From Rhodobacter sp. (GTDB taxonomy: Bacteria > Pseudomonadota > Alphaproteobacteria > Rhodobacterales > Rhodobacteraceae), in assembly GCA_013824045.1 (NCBI GenBank), contig PNND01000221.1, positions 1-8,345 of the forward strand: 8,345 bases of DNA, read 5' to 3'. Position 1 is the first letter of the stretch. Each line of letters opens with the position of its first letter. Below are positions 1 through 5,730 of this stretch, one piece after another. The position numbers and the translations under genes are program-made. The notes under the pieces were generated by a model. The model saw only the letters and a list, made by a program, of their open reading frames with translations, was not told the DNA's origin and ran no database searches.

Positions 1-5
1 CCGCG

Positions 6-536
6 TCACTTTGACGACCGCGCCTGAAGCCAATCCATCAGCGCCAACAGCACGCCCGACACGACAAAGGTCATGTGGATCACCGTTAGCCACAAGAGCA
101 TCCGTTCATCCATTTCGGGCTTTGCCGGATCCCCGATCTCCATGAACCGTTTCAGCAGATGGATGCCCGATATCGCCACGATCGACGCGATCAGCTTCAT
201 CTTCAATCCGCCGAAATCCACCTTGCCCATCCAGCCGGGCCGGTCATCGCCCACGTCGAAATCGAACTTCGACACGAAACTCTCATATCCCGAAAACATC
301 ACGATCAAGAGCAGGTTCGCGGCCAGCGTCAGATCGATCAGCGTCAGCGCGACAAGGATCACCGCTTCGGCCGACAGCGTCATCATCTGCGGGATGTAAT
401 AGGCCAGCTCGCGGAAAAAGATCACCACCAGCATCAGCAGCGCCACCACCAGACCCAGATACATAGGTGCCAGCAACCAGCGCGAGGCGAACAGCCCCCG
501 CTCCAGAATGTCTTCCGCTGCACTTTTCCTGTCCAT
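6..536 (-). CDS. UPF0114 (YqhA-like) integral membrane protein
   Basis: This is a 176-residue inner-membrane protein of the UPF0114/YqhA family, whose biochemical role is not established. Seen: an N-terminal stretch RWLLAPMYLGLVVALL (about residues 19-41), a hydrophobic span at about 54-82 running into MFSGYESFVSK (family-type 'YE.FVS' motif), then the conserved-looking DFGGLKMKLIASIVAISGIHLL at about 108-128, and a last membrane span at about 146-168. Three to four membrane helices are likely. I chose the ATG at 536 because AGG lies 9 bases upstream; an in-frame TTG at 545 would add three residues, but that AGG abuts it directly. The gene follows rpsD on the same strand, 84 bases after its stop and beyond a terminator-like hairpin, so it probably has its own promoter, which I could not identify. 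The family call is confident; the function is unknown. Confidence 0.88.
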   Translation of the reverse strand: MDRKSAAEDILERGLFASRWLLAPMYLGLVVALLMLVVIFFRELAYYIPQMMTLSAEAVILVALTLIDLTLAANLLLIVMFSGYESFVSKFDFDVGDDRPGWMGKVDFGGLKMKLIASIVAISGIHLLKRFMEIGDPAKPEMDERMLLWLTVIHMTFVVSGVLLALMDWLQARSSK

Positions 537-562
537 GGCCGCCAACCTGTAACATCCATCTC

Positions 563-595
563 CAAAAGCAAGAGGCCCGCATCGCTGCGGGCCTC
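563..595 (-). terminator. Rho-independent terminator after rpsD
   Basis: On the minus strand a perfect 9-bp stem GAGGCCCGC/GCGGGCCTC (572-595) with a 6-base loop is followed by TTGCTTTT. It starts about 25 bases after the rpsD stop codon. The T tract is interrupted by GC, so termination may be incomplete. The plus-strand side has no T tract, so it should act in one direction. Confidence 0.75.
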
Positions 596-620
596 CAAAA
601 ATCCGGCGCTGATGCCGAAA

Positions 621-1241
621 TCAGTTCTTTGCGTAATACTCGACGACCAGGTTCGGTTCCATCTGCACCGGATAGGGCACATCGCCCAAGCCCGGGGTGC
701 GAACGAACTTCACCGTCATCTTGGAATGGTCGACTTCCAGGTAATCCGGAACGTCCCGCTCGGTCAGCGCGACGGCTTCCAGAACCAGCGCCATCTGCTT
801 GGACTTCTGGCGCACCTCGATCAGATCGCCTTCCTTCACGCGATAGGACGCGATGTTCACGCGGATGCCGTTCACGGTCACATGGCCGTGGTTCACGAAC
901 TGACGTGCAGCGAACACGGTCGGCACCAGCTTGGCGCGGTAAACCACCGCATCCAGACGGCGCTCCAGCAGACCGATCAGCATCTCGCCGGTGTCACCAC
1001 GCACACGCTCGGCATCGGCAAAGATCTTGCGGAACTGCTTTTCCGTCAGATCGCCGTAATAGCCTTTCAGCTTCTGCTTGGCGCGCAGCTGCGTGCCGAA
1101 GTCCGACAGCTTGTTCTTGCGGCGCTGGCCGTGCTGGCCGGGGCCGTATTCACGCTTGTTCACCGGGGATTTCGGACGGCCCCAGATGTTTTCGCCCATG
1201 CGGCGGTCAATTTTGTACTTGGCAGAGGTGCGTTTGGTCAC
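621..1241 (-). CDS. rpsD: 30S ribosomal protein S4
   Basis: Small-subunit ribosomal protein S4 (206 residues, the usual bacterial length) is a primary 16S rRNA binder that nucleates assembly of the 30S body. Seen: N-terminal [21 protein letters not shown]; conserved [13 protein letters not shown] (about 30-42), [18 protein letters not shown] (46-63), and the S4 RNA-binding domain from about 94 ([15 protein letters not shown]...[14 protein letters not shown]), ending [12 protein letters not shown]. The protein has no cysteine at all, so it is the zinc-free 'C-minus' form. The start is a GTG at 1241: GGAG (1249-1252) sits 7 bases upstream, and the protein then begins exactly where S4 proteins begin. 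The open frame continues upstream to 1355, but that part (beginning [11 protein letters not shown]) is leader sequence. The gene stands alone rather than in an alpha operon with rpsM/rpsK/rpoA, has a long structured leader, and is followed by a terminator. Confidence 0.97.
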   Translation of the reverse strand: MTKRTSAKYKIDRRMGENIWGRPKSPVNKREYGPGQHGQRRKNKLSDFGTQLRAKQKLKGYYGDLTEKQFRKIFADAERVRGDTGEMLIGLLERRLDAVVYRAKLVPTVFAARQFVNHGHVTVNGIRVNIASYRVKEGDLIEVRQKSKQMALVLEAVALTERDVPDYLEVDHSKMTVKFVRTPGLGDVPYPVQMEPNLVVEYYAKN

Positions 1242-1279
1242 CGCTGATCTCCTTCGTTCTCTAAGCGCCCTCGGCTTTT

Positions 1280-1304
1280 CCGAAAACCGGTACCCACTTT
1301 TCGG
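1280..1304. repeat. 25-bp imperfect palindrome, CCGAAAA-N11-TTTTCGG
   Basis: Perfect 7-base arms CCGAAAA (1280-1286) and TTTTCGG (1298-1304) flank an 11-base centre containing GGTACC. From memory, very similar palindromes (gGAAAAgTGGGaACCGGTTTTCc type) recur in intergenic regions of many alphaproteobacterial genomes, so this may be a member of a dispersed palindromic repeat family. Only one copy is visible in this window. Its position in the rpsD leader, about 40 bases from the start codon, means it would also be an RNA hairpin in the transcript. Confidence 0.55.
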
Positions 1305-1383
1305 GCCTCGGGCTATGAAGGGCGTTGTCCTTTGGTCTTGCGACCCGACAGGCATCCCCTTGCGGGGGCCACCAACACCAATG

Positions 1384-1407
1384 AAAAACCCCGGCCTTTC
1401 AGCCGGG
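1384..1407 (-). terminator. Terminator-like hairpin between the Hint gene and rpsD
   Basis: On the minus strand a 6-bp GC stem CCCGGC/GCCGGG (1390-1407, loop TGAAAG) is followed by G and five Ts (1384-1388). It lies 58 bases beyond the stop of the Hint-domain gene and is the natural terminator for it. It also lies downstream of a promoter-like sequence (1432-1459), so a transcript starting there would meet it about 18-40 bases after initiation. It could therefore act as an attenuator for rpsD or end a very short RNA. Confidence 0.65.
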
Positions 1408-1431
1408 TCGACCTTTCAGTCAAGGTTGGGG

Positions 1432-1459
1432 CTTATACAGCCGGTCCTTGCAGAGTCAA
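1432..1459 (-). promoter_or_regulatory. Sigma-70 type promoter, probably for rpsD
   Basis: On the minus strand TTGACT (1454-1459), a 16-base spacer and TATAAG (1432-1437) give a near-consensus housekeeping promoter, each box matching 5 of 6 bases. It begins 7 bases after the stop of the Hint gene and points at rpsD. Initiation is predicted near 1425, giving a leader of about 180 nt. It is the best promoter match I found in the window, which fits a highly expressed ribosomal gene. Confidence 0.6.
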
Positions 1460-1465
1460 CGCCCC

Positions 1466-2542
1466 TTACGCCGCTATATCGTGGCGCAGCAAGGCCGCCT
1501 CGCTGGCCGAAAGGTTGCGCCGCGCATAATCGCCATAAGATTCGGGATTCAGCGCCACCTGCGGCATCACAGACATCAGCACGTCCCGCTGGCCCGGATC
1601 GATCATCTCCAGCGCGGTGTTGGACGGATGAAAGCTTTCCGTCTCCACCCCGTTGGCAAAGACAATGTTATGCCGCTCCAGCAGGATGTGGATGTAGGTG
1701 ACCTCGCGCAGCACATAATCCACCGCGATCGACGTATCGTTCAAAAGATCCTCGGCCCGCACCAGCACCTCGGACGTGCCAAACAGCGCCTGCGACGCCG
1801 CGCCTTTCAACAGCATCCGATGTGCGGGCGATACGATCAGATCGGGTTCCGGCCGGTCATTGCCAAAGGCACCGGCGCGCAACCGGATTGGGCGCAGATG
1901 CGGCATCGCATAAAGCCGCGCGCCCGACATGCGGCGGCTGCCAGTCCACACCACTTCTTGCGGGCCGTCATCCTTGGTCAGCACCCAGTCACCCTGCCGC
2001 AGGGTCTGAATCAGCTTCGGCCCCTCGGGCGTGGCGATGCGCGTGCCGGGGGTGAAACAGATCACGCCGCCGCCTTCACGCCCGCCCGCCGCCACACGCG
2101 CCCGGTCGATCGAGGTGCGCACCACCCACAGGTCGCGGTCCGCGGGCGGCACATCACCCAGCATCATCACCAGACGCGCGCCGCTGTCGGGCACCGGAAT
2201 AAGGGTCAGCGCAAAGCTCTGCACCCCGTCCGTGACGATGAAGCCCTGCTCCGGCAGGTCGTCGAACTCGTCGACTTTTTCCTCGGCCCGATCCTCTGGC
2301 GCCTTGCCGACAGCCGAACCAATCAAGCGGCGCACCATGCGCGCCGCACGTTTCTGCATTTCCGCCTTGCCCTCGGCATCTTCCAGAAGCAGCCGGTCTG
2401 TCTGGCCGTCCACCCGCACCAATTCTCCGGTCCAGCGCCATGTGGCACCAACCGAAAGAAGGTCCAGCGACGCCCCTTTCACCCCATCAACTTCAGTCTG
2501 TGTCCAAGAGATGACGAACGTGCCACGAGAGCCCGTTATCAT
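1466..2542 (-). CDS. Hint-domain (hedgehog/intein) protein
   Basis: This 358-residue protein of unknown function has a C-terminal Hint module. Seen: an N-terminal region (1-157) opening GSRGTFVISWTQTEVDG, with a charged stretch around 55-95; then CFTPGTRIATPEGP at 162-175 (the Hint start, with Cys162 as the nucleophile position), QGDWVLT, VSPAHRMLL (His241, in the TxxH-like block) and TYIHILLERHNIVFANGVETESFHP (283-306), which carries the usual His/Asn residues. I infer it belongs to the Hint_2 group common in Rhodobacteraceae. Those proteins usually read SPQHRMLL, so the Ala before the His is a small departure. If processing is active, cleavage before Cys162 would give fragments of about 161 and 197 residues. 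No signal peptide or membrane span is evident. The ATG at 2542 has AGG-like sequence (ACAGGC) just upstream; the conserved GTFVISW only a few residues in supports this start. The gene seems to be a single transcription unit. Confidence 0.85.
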   Translation of the reverse strand: MITGSRGTFVISWTQTEVDGVKGASLDLLSVGATWRWTGELVRVDGQTDRLLLEDAEGKAEMQKRAARMVRRLIGSAVGKAPEDRAEEKVDEFDDLPEQGFIVTDGVQSFALTLIPVPDSGARLVMMLGDVPPADRDLWVVRTSIDRARVAAGGREGGGVICFTPGTRIATPEGPKLIQTLRQGDWVLTKDDGPQEVVWTGSRRMSGARLYAMPHLRPIRLRAGAFGNDRPEPDLIVSPAHRMLLKGAASQALFGTSEVLVRAEDLLNDTSIAVDYVLREVTYIHILLERHNIVFANGVETESFHPSNTALEMIDPGQRDVLMSVMPQVALNPESYGDYARRNLSASEAALLRHDIAA

Positions 2543-2581
2543 TGCCTGTTTGCCTGCTCGTTTAGTCTTTTTATGGCCTTG

Positions 2582-2593
2582 GATGCTAGCATC
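2582..2593. repeat. 12-bp perfect palindrome upstream of the Hint gene
   Basis: GATGCTAGCATC is a perfect palindrome 40 bases upstream of the Hint gene's ATG, in the 103-base gap to the LpxR-like gene. An AT-rich CATAAAAAG box lies just downstream of it on the minus strand, so it sits where a repressor or activator site could be. No matching -35 box is convincing. It could be chance. Confidence 0.3.
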
Positions 2594-2645
2594 AGACCTG
2601 ACGCCTGACTATGGCATCAGCGCAACAGATGCAAATTCGCATAGG

Positions 2646-3575
2646 TCAGAACTTCAACCGTAGATTGACCGACCCAAGCAGTTGTTCGTCCGGCTGTTCT
2701 TCGAACTCTTTGCCCAGCCAGGTCAGACCATAAAACACTTCACTCTGGGCGCCCTGCCAATGCATCCCGGCCCGCACCCGTTTGCGCGTGTCGCTCGGCG
2801 TGATCGCATCCGACGCCAGAAAATACTCGCTGTCATAGACCTTGGCGATATCACCGCCCAGCATCAGGCTGTATCCTTCCACCCGGTCACCCGCCACCGC
2901 GCGATAGCGCTGGCCGGTCGAGTTGTCGCGCAGCATCAGCGCCTCGGTCCCGAAATGGCCAAAGGTCATGTCGCCGCCCATGCGCAGCAGGGTTTCGGCC
3001 CCGGCCTGCGCCTCGATGAAGGGGCGGACCTGCGCATTGCTGCCCAAGGGCAGCGTCCGCCCGAATTCCGCCGTCAGCGTCAGGAACACGTCATCCGCAA
3101 TCTGCCCGCCAAACACGGTGGGGTCCGGAAGACCCAGCAAATCGTGCAGATCGCCATGCAACGAGCTGATCCCCGTCTGTGGCCCCACGATCACCGCATC
3201 CATACCGACACTCGATTCGATACCCGCGGCTTCAAAATGCGTGTGCATCCCCAGCGACAGCGCGCCGACATATCGGCGGTCAAGCGGGTTCGCCACCACC
3301 AAATCGGCGGGTGCGATCGTTTCCAGCCGGATCCGGAATTCCAAAATCTCGCCCGGCCGTCCCGGCAAGCTGCCCGACCAGCTCGGCCCGCGCACCCGGC
3401 TCAGAACATAGGAACCCGTACGCCAGCGGTCCTTGCCATCACCGATGGCATCATTCGTTAGCAACCTGCCCCAGCCCAGCGTGACACGCTCCTGCGCGAC
3501 AGCGGGCACGGCGAAAAGCGCTGTGCACAATGCGGAAAAAACGAAGGCGGAAACCGCCATGGGGGGCTTGGCCAT
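2646..3575 (-). CDS. LpxR-like outer-membrane lipid A 3'-O-deacylase
   Basis: This 309-residue secreted beta-barrel belongs to the LpxR/DUF2219 family. Known members remove the 3'-acyloxyacyl chain of lipid A at the outer membrane and so alter recognition by innate immunity. Seen: a signal peptide (MAKPPMAVSAFVFSALCTAL..., probable cut after AVA at residue 27); GRLLTNDAIGDGKDRWRTGS (36-55), the family's N-terminal signature with Asn41-Asp42, matching the catalytic-region Asn-Asp of Salmonella LpxR; VGPQTG (130-135) followed by SLHGDLHDLLG (138-148), whose His144 most likely matches the catalytic His; then alternating amphipathic strands and a terminal ...LRLKF ending in Phe, as barrel proteins do. 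Length is normal for the family. The ATG at 3575 has GGA about 11 bases upstream; Met6 is an alternative. A hairpin (3592-3611) sits in the leader. Substrate specificity is inference. Confidence 0.83.
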   Translation of the reverse strand: MAKPPMAVSAFVFSALCTALFAVPAVAQERVTLGWGRLLTNDAIGDGKDRWRTGSYVLSRVRGPSWSGSLPGRPGEILEFRIRLETIAPADLVVANPLDRRYVGALSLGMHTHFEAAGIESSVGMDAVIVGPQTGISSLHGDLHDLLGLPDPTVFGGQIADDVFLTLTAEFGRTLPLGSNAQVRPFIEAQAGAETLLRMGGDMTFGHFGTEALMLRDNSTGQRYRAVAGDRVEGYSLMLGGDIAKVYDSEYFLASDAITPSDTRKRVRAGMHWQGAQSEVFYGLTWLGKEFEEQPDEQLLGSVNLRLKF

Positions 3576-3591
3576 TATGCGTCATCCAATC

Positions 3592-3611
3592 ATCAGCCCC
3601 CCCAGGCTGAT
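3592..3611 (-). promoter_or_regulatory. Hairpin in the LpxR-like gene leader
   Basis: Inverted arms ATCAGCC (3592-3598) and GGCTGAT (3605-3611) with a 6-base loop lie 16 bases upstream of the LpxR-like ATG. No T tract follows on the minus strand, so it is not a terminator. It could shield translation, bind a regulator as DNA, or be chance. CTGATCAG and GTTAAC palindromes lie immediately beyond it. Confidence 0.35.
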
Positions 3612-3693
3612 CAGATGTTAACCTGTCTAAAGATCCGGTTCTAGTGCCAATGGGCAACACCCCCTGCCAGAGTTGAAACCGCAAATCGCCGGT

Positions 3694-3721
3694 AAAAACA
3701 GCCGTTATTGGCGCGAACGGC
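3694..3721 (-). terminator. Terminator-like hairpin downstream of the slyX operon
   Basis: On the minus strand GCCGTT, a 9-base loop and AACGGC (3701-3721) are followed by TG and five Ts (3694-3698). It is the best termination signal between the last gene of the slyX operon, whose stop is about 290 bases upstream, and the LpxR-like gene. It could end that operon's transcript or one arising inside the AT-rich island. The stem is only 6 bp and the loop is large. Confidence 0.4.
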
Positions 3722-3793
3722 GGTTCCCGACAGGAAAAACCCACCTGAAAACGATGGGATTCTTTGACGAAGCATGGATTTTCATACGTGGAG

Positions 3794-3848
3794 ATGACGA
3801 GTTCGTCATGACGGAATGTTGAGTTCGTCCTGCCAGAATGATGAACTC
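3794..3848. repeat. Cluster of GAGTTCGTC direct and inverted repeats
   Basis: Within 55 bases the motif occurs as GAGTTCGTC at 3799-3807 and 3821-3829 and, inverted with one change, as GATGAACTC at 3840-3848. The first copy is part of the palindrome ATGACGA-GT-TCGTCAT (3794-3809). The second and third copies form a potential 9-bp stem (one G-U pair in RNA) with a 10-base loop. This density of related palindromes is not seen elsewhere in the window. Confidence 0.55.
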
Positions 3849-4012
3849 GTCCCGTCCATCAGTTTCAAACTGCCTTCGTCATCTGTCATCTTCACGATCC
3901 CGGAGCGCAGTGTAATTCCAATCATGATCGTCGCCAGCATGTGTAGTTGGTGACCTCAGTGTGACACCCGAAGCGCCTGCAGCGTAGTACGGTTCATGTG
4001 GGCTGGCGGCGA

Positions 4013-4690
4013 TCAATTCTCCCTTGCACCCCTACCGCCCCACCTGCGCAGCGCCCAAAACGCCAGCCCGGCAGGGGCCACACCCAGCGCGACCGGCCAC
4101 AAAGCCGCACCGGGTAGCGCCACCACGCAGCACAGCATCACCGCAAGGACCAGCCCCGCCATAGCCGGCGTCGCCACCCGCAGTATCGGCCCCGCATTTG
4201 CCACGGCAGCCACCGCCACCAGCGCCCTCAGATCGACCATCTCAGGGGTCAGCCAGACAAACAGCGCCCAGAAGGCGATTCCCATGGCGACAATCCCGGC
4301 AACCTCGCGCAAAGCCTTTGCCCCGCTCCCCCAAGGCAACCCCCGCCGCACAAACGGCAGCGCCAGCAGCAGCGCCGCCACGGCCCAGAGAATCCAGTTT
4401 CCCAGCACCCCGGTCACCGCACCCGCCACCTCGGTCTGCGCGCGGTTCACCGCGCCAAAGGCGAACATGAACAGGATGATCCGCCCCGCCCGCACCAGCC
4501 CATCCAAACGGCCGGGCGATGGCCCCTCTACCGCACCACGCAGCAGCATCAGCGCGCCCAGAAGCAGGATCAGCGCATCCCAATCCGCCCCCGGATAGCC
4601 CCGGACCGAAAGGCCCAGCCCGACCACCGCGCAAAGGATGCCGAACACCCGCGCCCAATCCCGCTGCCGCATCGCCTTCAACCGATCCAT
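4013..4690 (-). CDS. Unrecognised 225-residue polytopic membrane protein
   Basis: I do not recognise this protein. It is very hydrophobic, with about seven likely membrane segments near residues 13-29, 36-52, 70-82, 97-114, 129-149, 155-192 (probably two) and 197-214. A short basic N-terminus (MDRLKAMRQRDWAR) and a basic C-terminus (RRWGGRGAREN) suggest both face the cytoplasm or flank helices. No enzyme motif is visible. The ATG at 4690 overlaps the end of the AbrB-family gene by 13 bases (ATGGATCGGTTGA), so translation is probably coupled. The next in-frame ATG, six codons on, has AAGG only 2 bases upstream and is less likely. The open frame extends to 4981, but that part is an out-of-frame shadow of the AbrB-family gene. 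It is last in the slyX operon; its link to the AbrB-family protein is positional only. Confidence 0.72.
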   Translation of the reverse strand: MDRLKAMRQRDWARVFGILCAVVGLGLSVRGYPGADWDALILLLGALMLLRGAVEGPSPGRLDGLVRAGRIILFMFAFGAVNRAQTEVAGAVTGVLGNWILWAVAALLLALPFVRRGLPWGSGAKALREVAGIVAMGIAFWALFVWLTPEMVDLRALVAVAAVANAGPILRVATPAMAGLVLAVMLCCVVALPGAALWPVALGVAPAGLAFWALRRWGGRGAREN

Positions 4691-5730
4691 CGCCGCCCCG
4701 CCTTGGCCATCATCACGCTCATCATGATCCGCGCCACGTGGTGCACGGTCACATAAACCACACTCATCTGCAGGCTCAGCGCGATCAGGCTCATCTCGGC
4801 CAGCCCGCCGGGCGCAAAGGCCAGAAACACCGCCGTCAGCGGCTCCCCCACCCAAGGTGCCAAGACCCAGGCAAAGCCGAAGGCCATCGCCAGCGCCACC
4901 CCGGCATTGATCCCCGCCAGCCGGGCCGCGCGGATCAGCATCCCCCGCTCGATCCCGGCAAAGCGCGCACCCAGCCCGCAACCGATCACCACCTGCGTCA
5001 CCCCTACCAGCCAGGCGGGCGGCACCCCATGCACCAATCCCGCCGCATGGGCCACGGCGGAAAACAGCACCGGCCCGGTCATGATCGCGGCAGGCAGGCG
5101 CAGCAGGCGCCCCGCCCAGACGCCCAATCCCCCCACGGCCAGCAGCAGCACCACCTCATAGGCGCTCAACGGCACCGCCGCCGCAGGCAGCACCGCGCCA
5201 CTGGCCGACCCCACCGCCACCCCGGTCAGCGCGGTAAAGATCAGCGGCACCGCCACGATGGTCAGGATCAGGCGCAGGAACTGCAGGACCGTCATCAGCC
5301 GCACATCGCCACCCGCCTCTTCGCCCATCTGCACCGTTTCAATCAGCCCACCGGGAACCGCGCCAAAGAAACTCTCCAGTTTCGGCAGACCGCCCCGTGT
5401 ATAGATGAAATAGGCCACGGCATGGGTCAGCGGCAGAAACAGCAGCAGCGCCAGCAGCGACGGCCACCATGCCCCCGCTTCCGAGATCACCGCCGGGGTA
5501 AAGGCCCCGCCGATCGCCACCCCGATCACCGGCACAAAGGCCGACCGCAGCTTCATGGGCAACAGCACCGCGCGCCCAAAGGGCCGCCACCCCGCCGCCG
5601 CCACCACCCCCGTCACCAGAAGCGACCCCAGCAGCAAGGCCAGCGGCAGATGCAGCAGGCTCGCCGCCAACCCGCCCGCCGCCCCAAGGGCCAGCGTCAG
5701 CAGCAACGCCGGGTAATCAACGCGCAGCAT
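4678..5730 (-). CDS. AbrB-family membrane protein (PF05145 type)
   Basis: This 350-residue inner-membrane protein belongs to the family historically labelled 'AbrB/putative ammonia monooxygenase', unrelated to the Bacillus AbrB transcription factor. Members are thought to be transport or regulator-like membrane proteins; function is not settled. Seen: an internal duplication typical of the family, with FFGAVPGGLIETVQM (121-135) in the first half and FLAFAPGGLAEMSLIA (302-317) in the second, each followed by a polar stretch (GGDVRLMTVLQFLR; YVTVHHVARIMM). Other matching blocks are LHLPLALLLGSLL and LPAAIMTGPVLFS. About ten membrane segments fill the length. I chose the ATG at 5730, which overlaps the upstream stop by 14 bases; a TTG at 5748 would add six residues of non-family sequence. 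It is the third gene of the slyX operon. Confidence 0.87.
   Translation of the reverse strand: MLRVDYPALLLTLALGAAGGLAASLLHLPLALLLGSLLVTGVVAAAGWRPFGRAVLLPMKLRSAFVPVIGVAIGGAFTPAVISEAGAWWPSLLALLLFLPLTHAVAYFIYTRGGLPKLESFFGAVPGGLIETVQMGEEAGGDVRLMTVLQFLRLILTIVAVPLIFTALTGVAVGSASGAVLPAAAVPLSAYEVVLLLAVGGLGVWAGRLLRLPAAIMTGPVLFSAVAHAAGLVHGVPPAWLVGVTQVVIGCGLGARFAGIERGMLIRAARLAGINAGVALAMAFGFAWVLAPWVGEPLTAVFLAFAPGGLAEMSLIALSLQMSVVYVTVHHVARIMMSVMMAKAGRRWIG

Larger units (their letters stand above)
1242..1431 (-). promoter_or_regulatory. Long structured 5' leader of rpsD
   Basis: About 190 bases separate the candidate promoter from the rpsD GTG, with no reading frame I believe. In transcription order the minus strand can form: a terminator-like hairpin (1384-1407); GGC-CCCC-GCAA-GGGG-AT-GCC (1351-1370, 7 bp with a 2-base bulge); GGTC-GCAA-GACC (1334-1345); then two overlapping hairpins that cannot coexist, CCGAAAA/TTTTCGG (1280-1304) and CGGTTTT/AAAAGCCG (1272-1289, with one G-U pair). 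A strong AAGGAGAT ribosome-binding site (1247-1254) follows. S4 autoregulates through leader RNA structures in E. coli and B. subtilis. Extending that to this leader is inference, and I know of no described S4 leader motif with this layout. Confidence 0.5.
3576..4012. other. 437-base gene-poor, AT-richer island
   Basis: No credible gene is visible between the LpxR-like gene and the next operon. G+C is 58 of 120 in 3781-3900, against 83 of 120 in 4501-4620. The part nearest LpxR (3576-3700) should hold its promoter, but no pair of boxes is convincing. The centre holds a terminator-like hairpin (3694-3721) and a cluster of GAGTTCGTC repeats (3794-3848). A minus-strand open frame of 44 codons (3806-3940, MLATIMIGITLRSG..., ending ...DELNIPS) crosses the repeat cluster. 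It lacks a good ribosome-binding site and I do not call it a gene. In another minus-strand frame, uninterrupted codons run through the same repeats (RDEFIILAGRTQHS...). This could be the decayed edge of a mobile element or a dispersed intergenic repeat; neither can be shown from one copy. Confidence 0.5.

Noticed and set aside
1242..1355. N-terminal extension of S4 by 38 codons
   Set aside because: The family start TKRTSAKY follows the GTG at 1241, which has a strong ribosome-binding site; the extension lies in leader hairpins.
1320..1440. A possible tRNA or known riboswitch in the rpsD leader
   Set aside because: No cloverleaf, no T-loop or anticodon arm and no recognised riboswitch core; only separate hairpins.
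1448..2608. A 386-codon plus-strand open frame opposite the Hint gene
   Set aside because: Composition is dominated by His, Arg and Gln with no motif; the minus strand has a recognisable Hint domain.
3451..3744. A 97-codon minus-strand frame overlapping the start of the LpxR-like gene
   Set aside because: It is out of frame with a convincing signal-peptide start, has no ribosome-binding site and shows no recognisable sequence.
3794..3890. A small CRISPR-like array
   Set aside because: The repeat unit is only 9 bases, spacing is irregular, one copy is inverted and there is no leader or cas gene.
3576..4012. An intact insertion sequence
   Set aside because: No transposase frame, no long terminal inverted repeats at both ends and no target-site duplication could be found.
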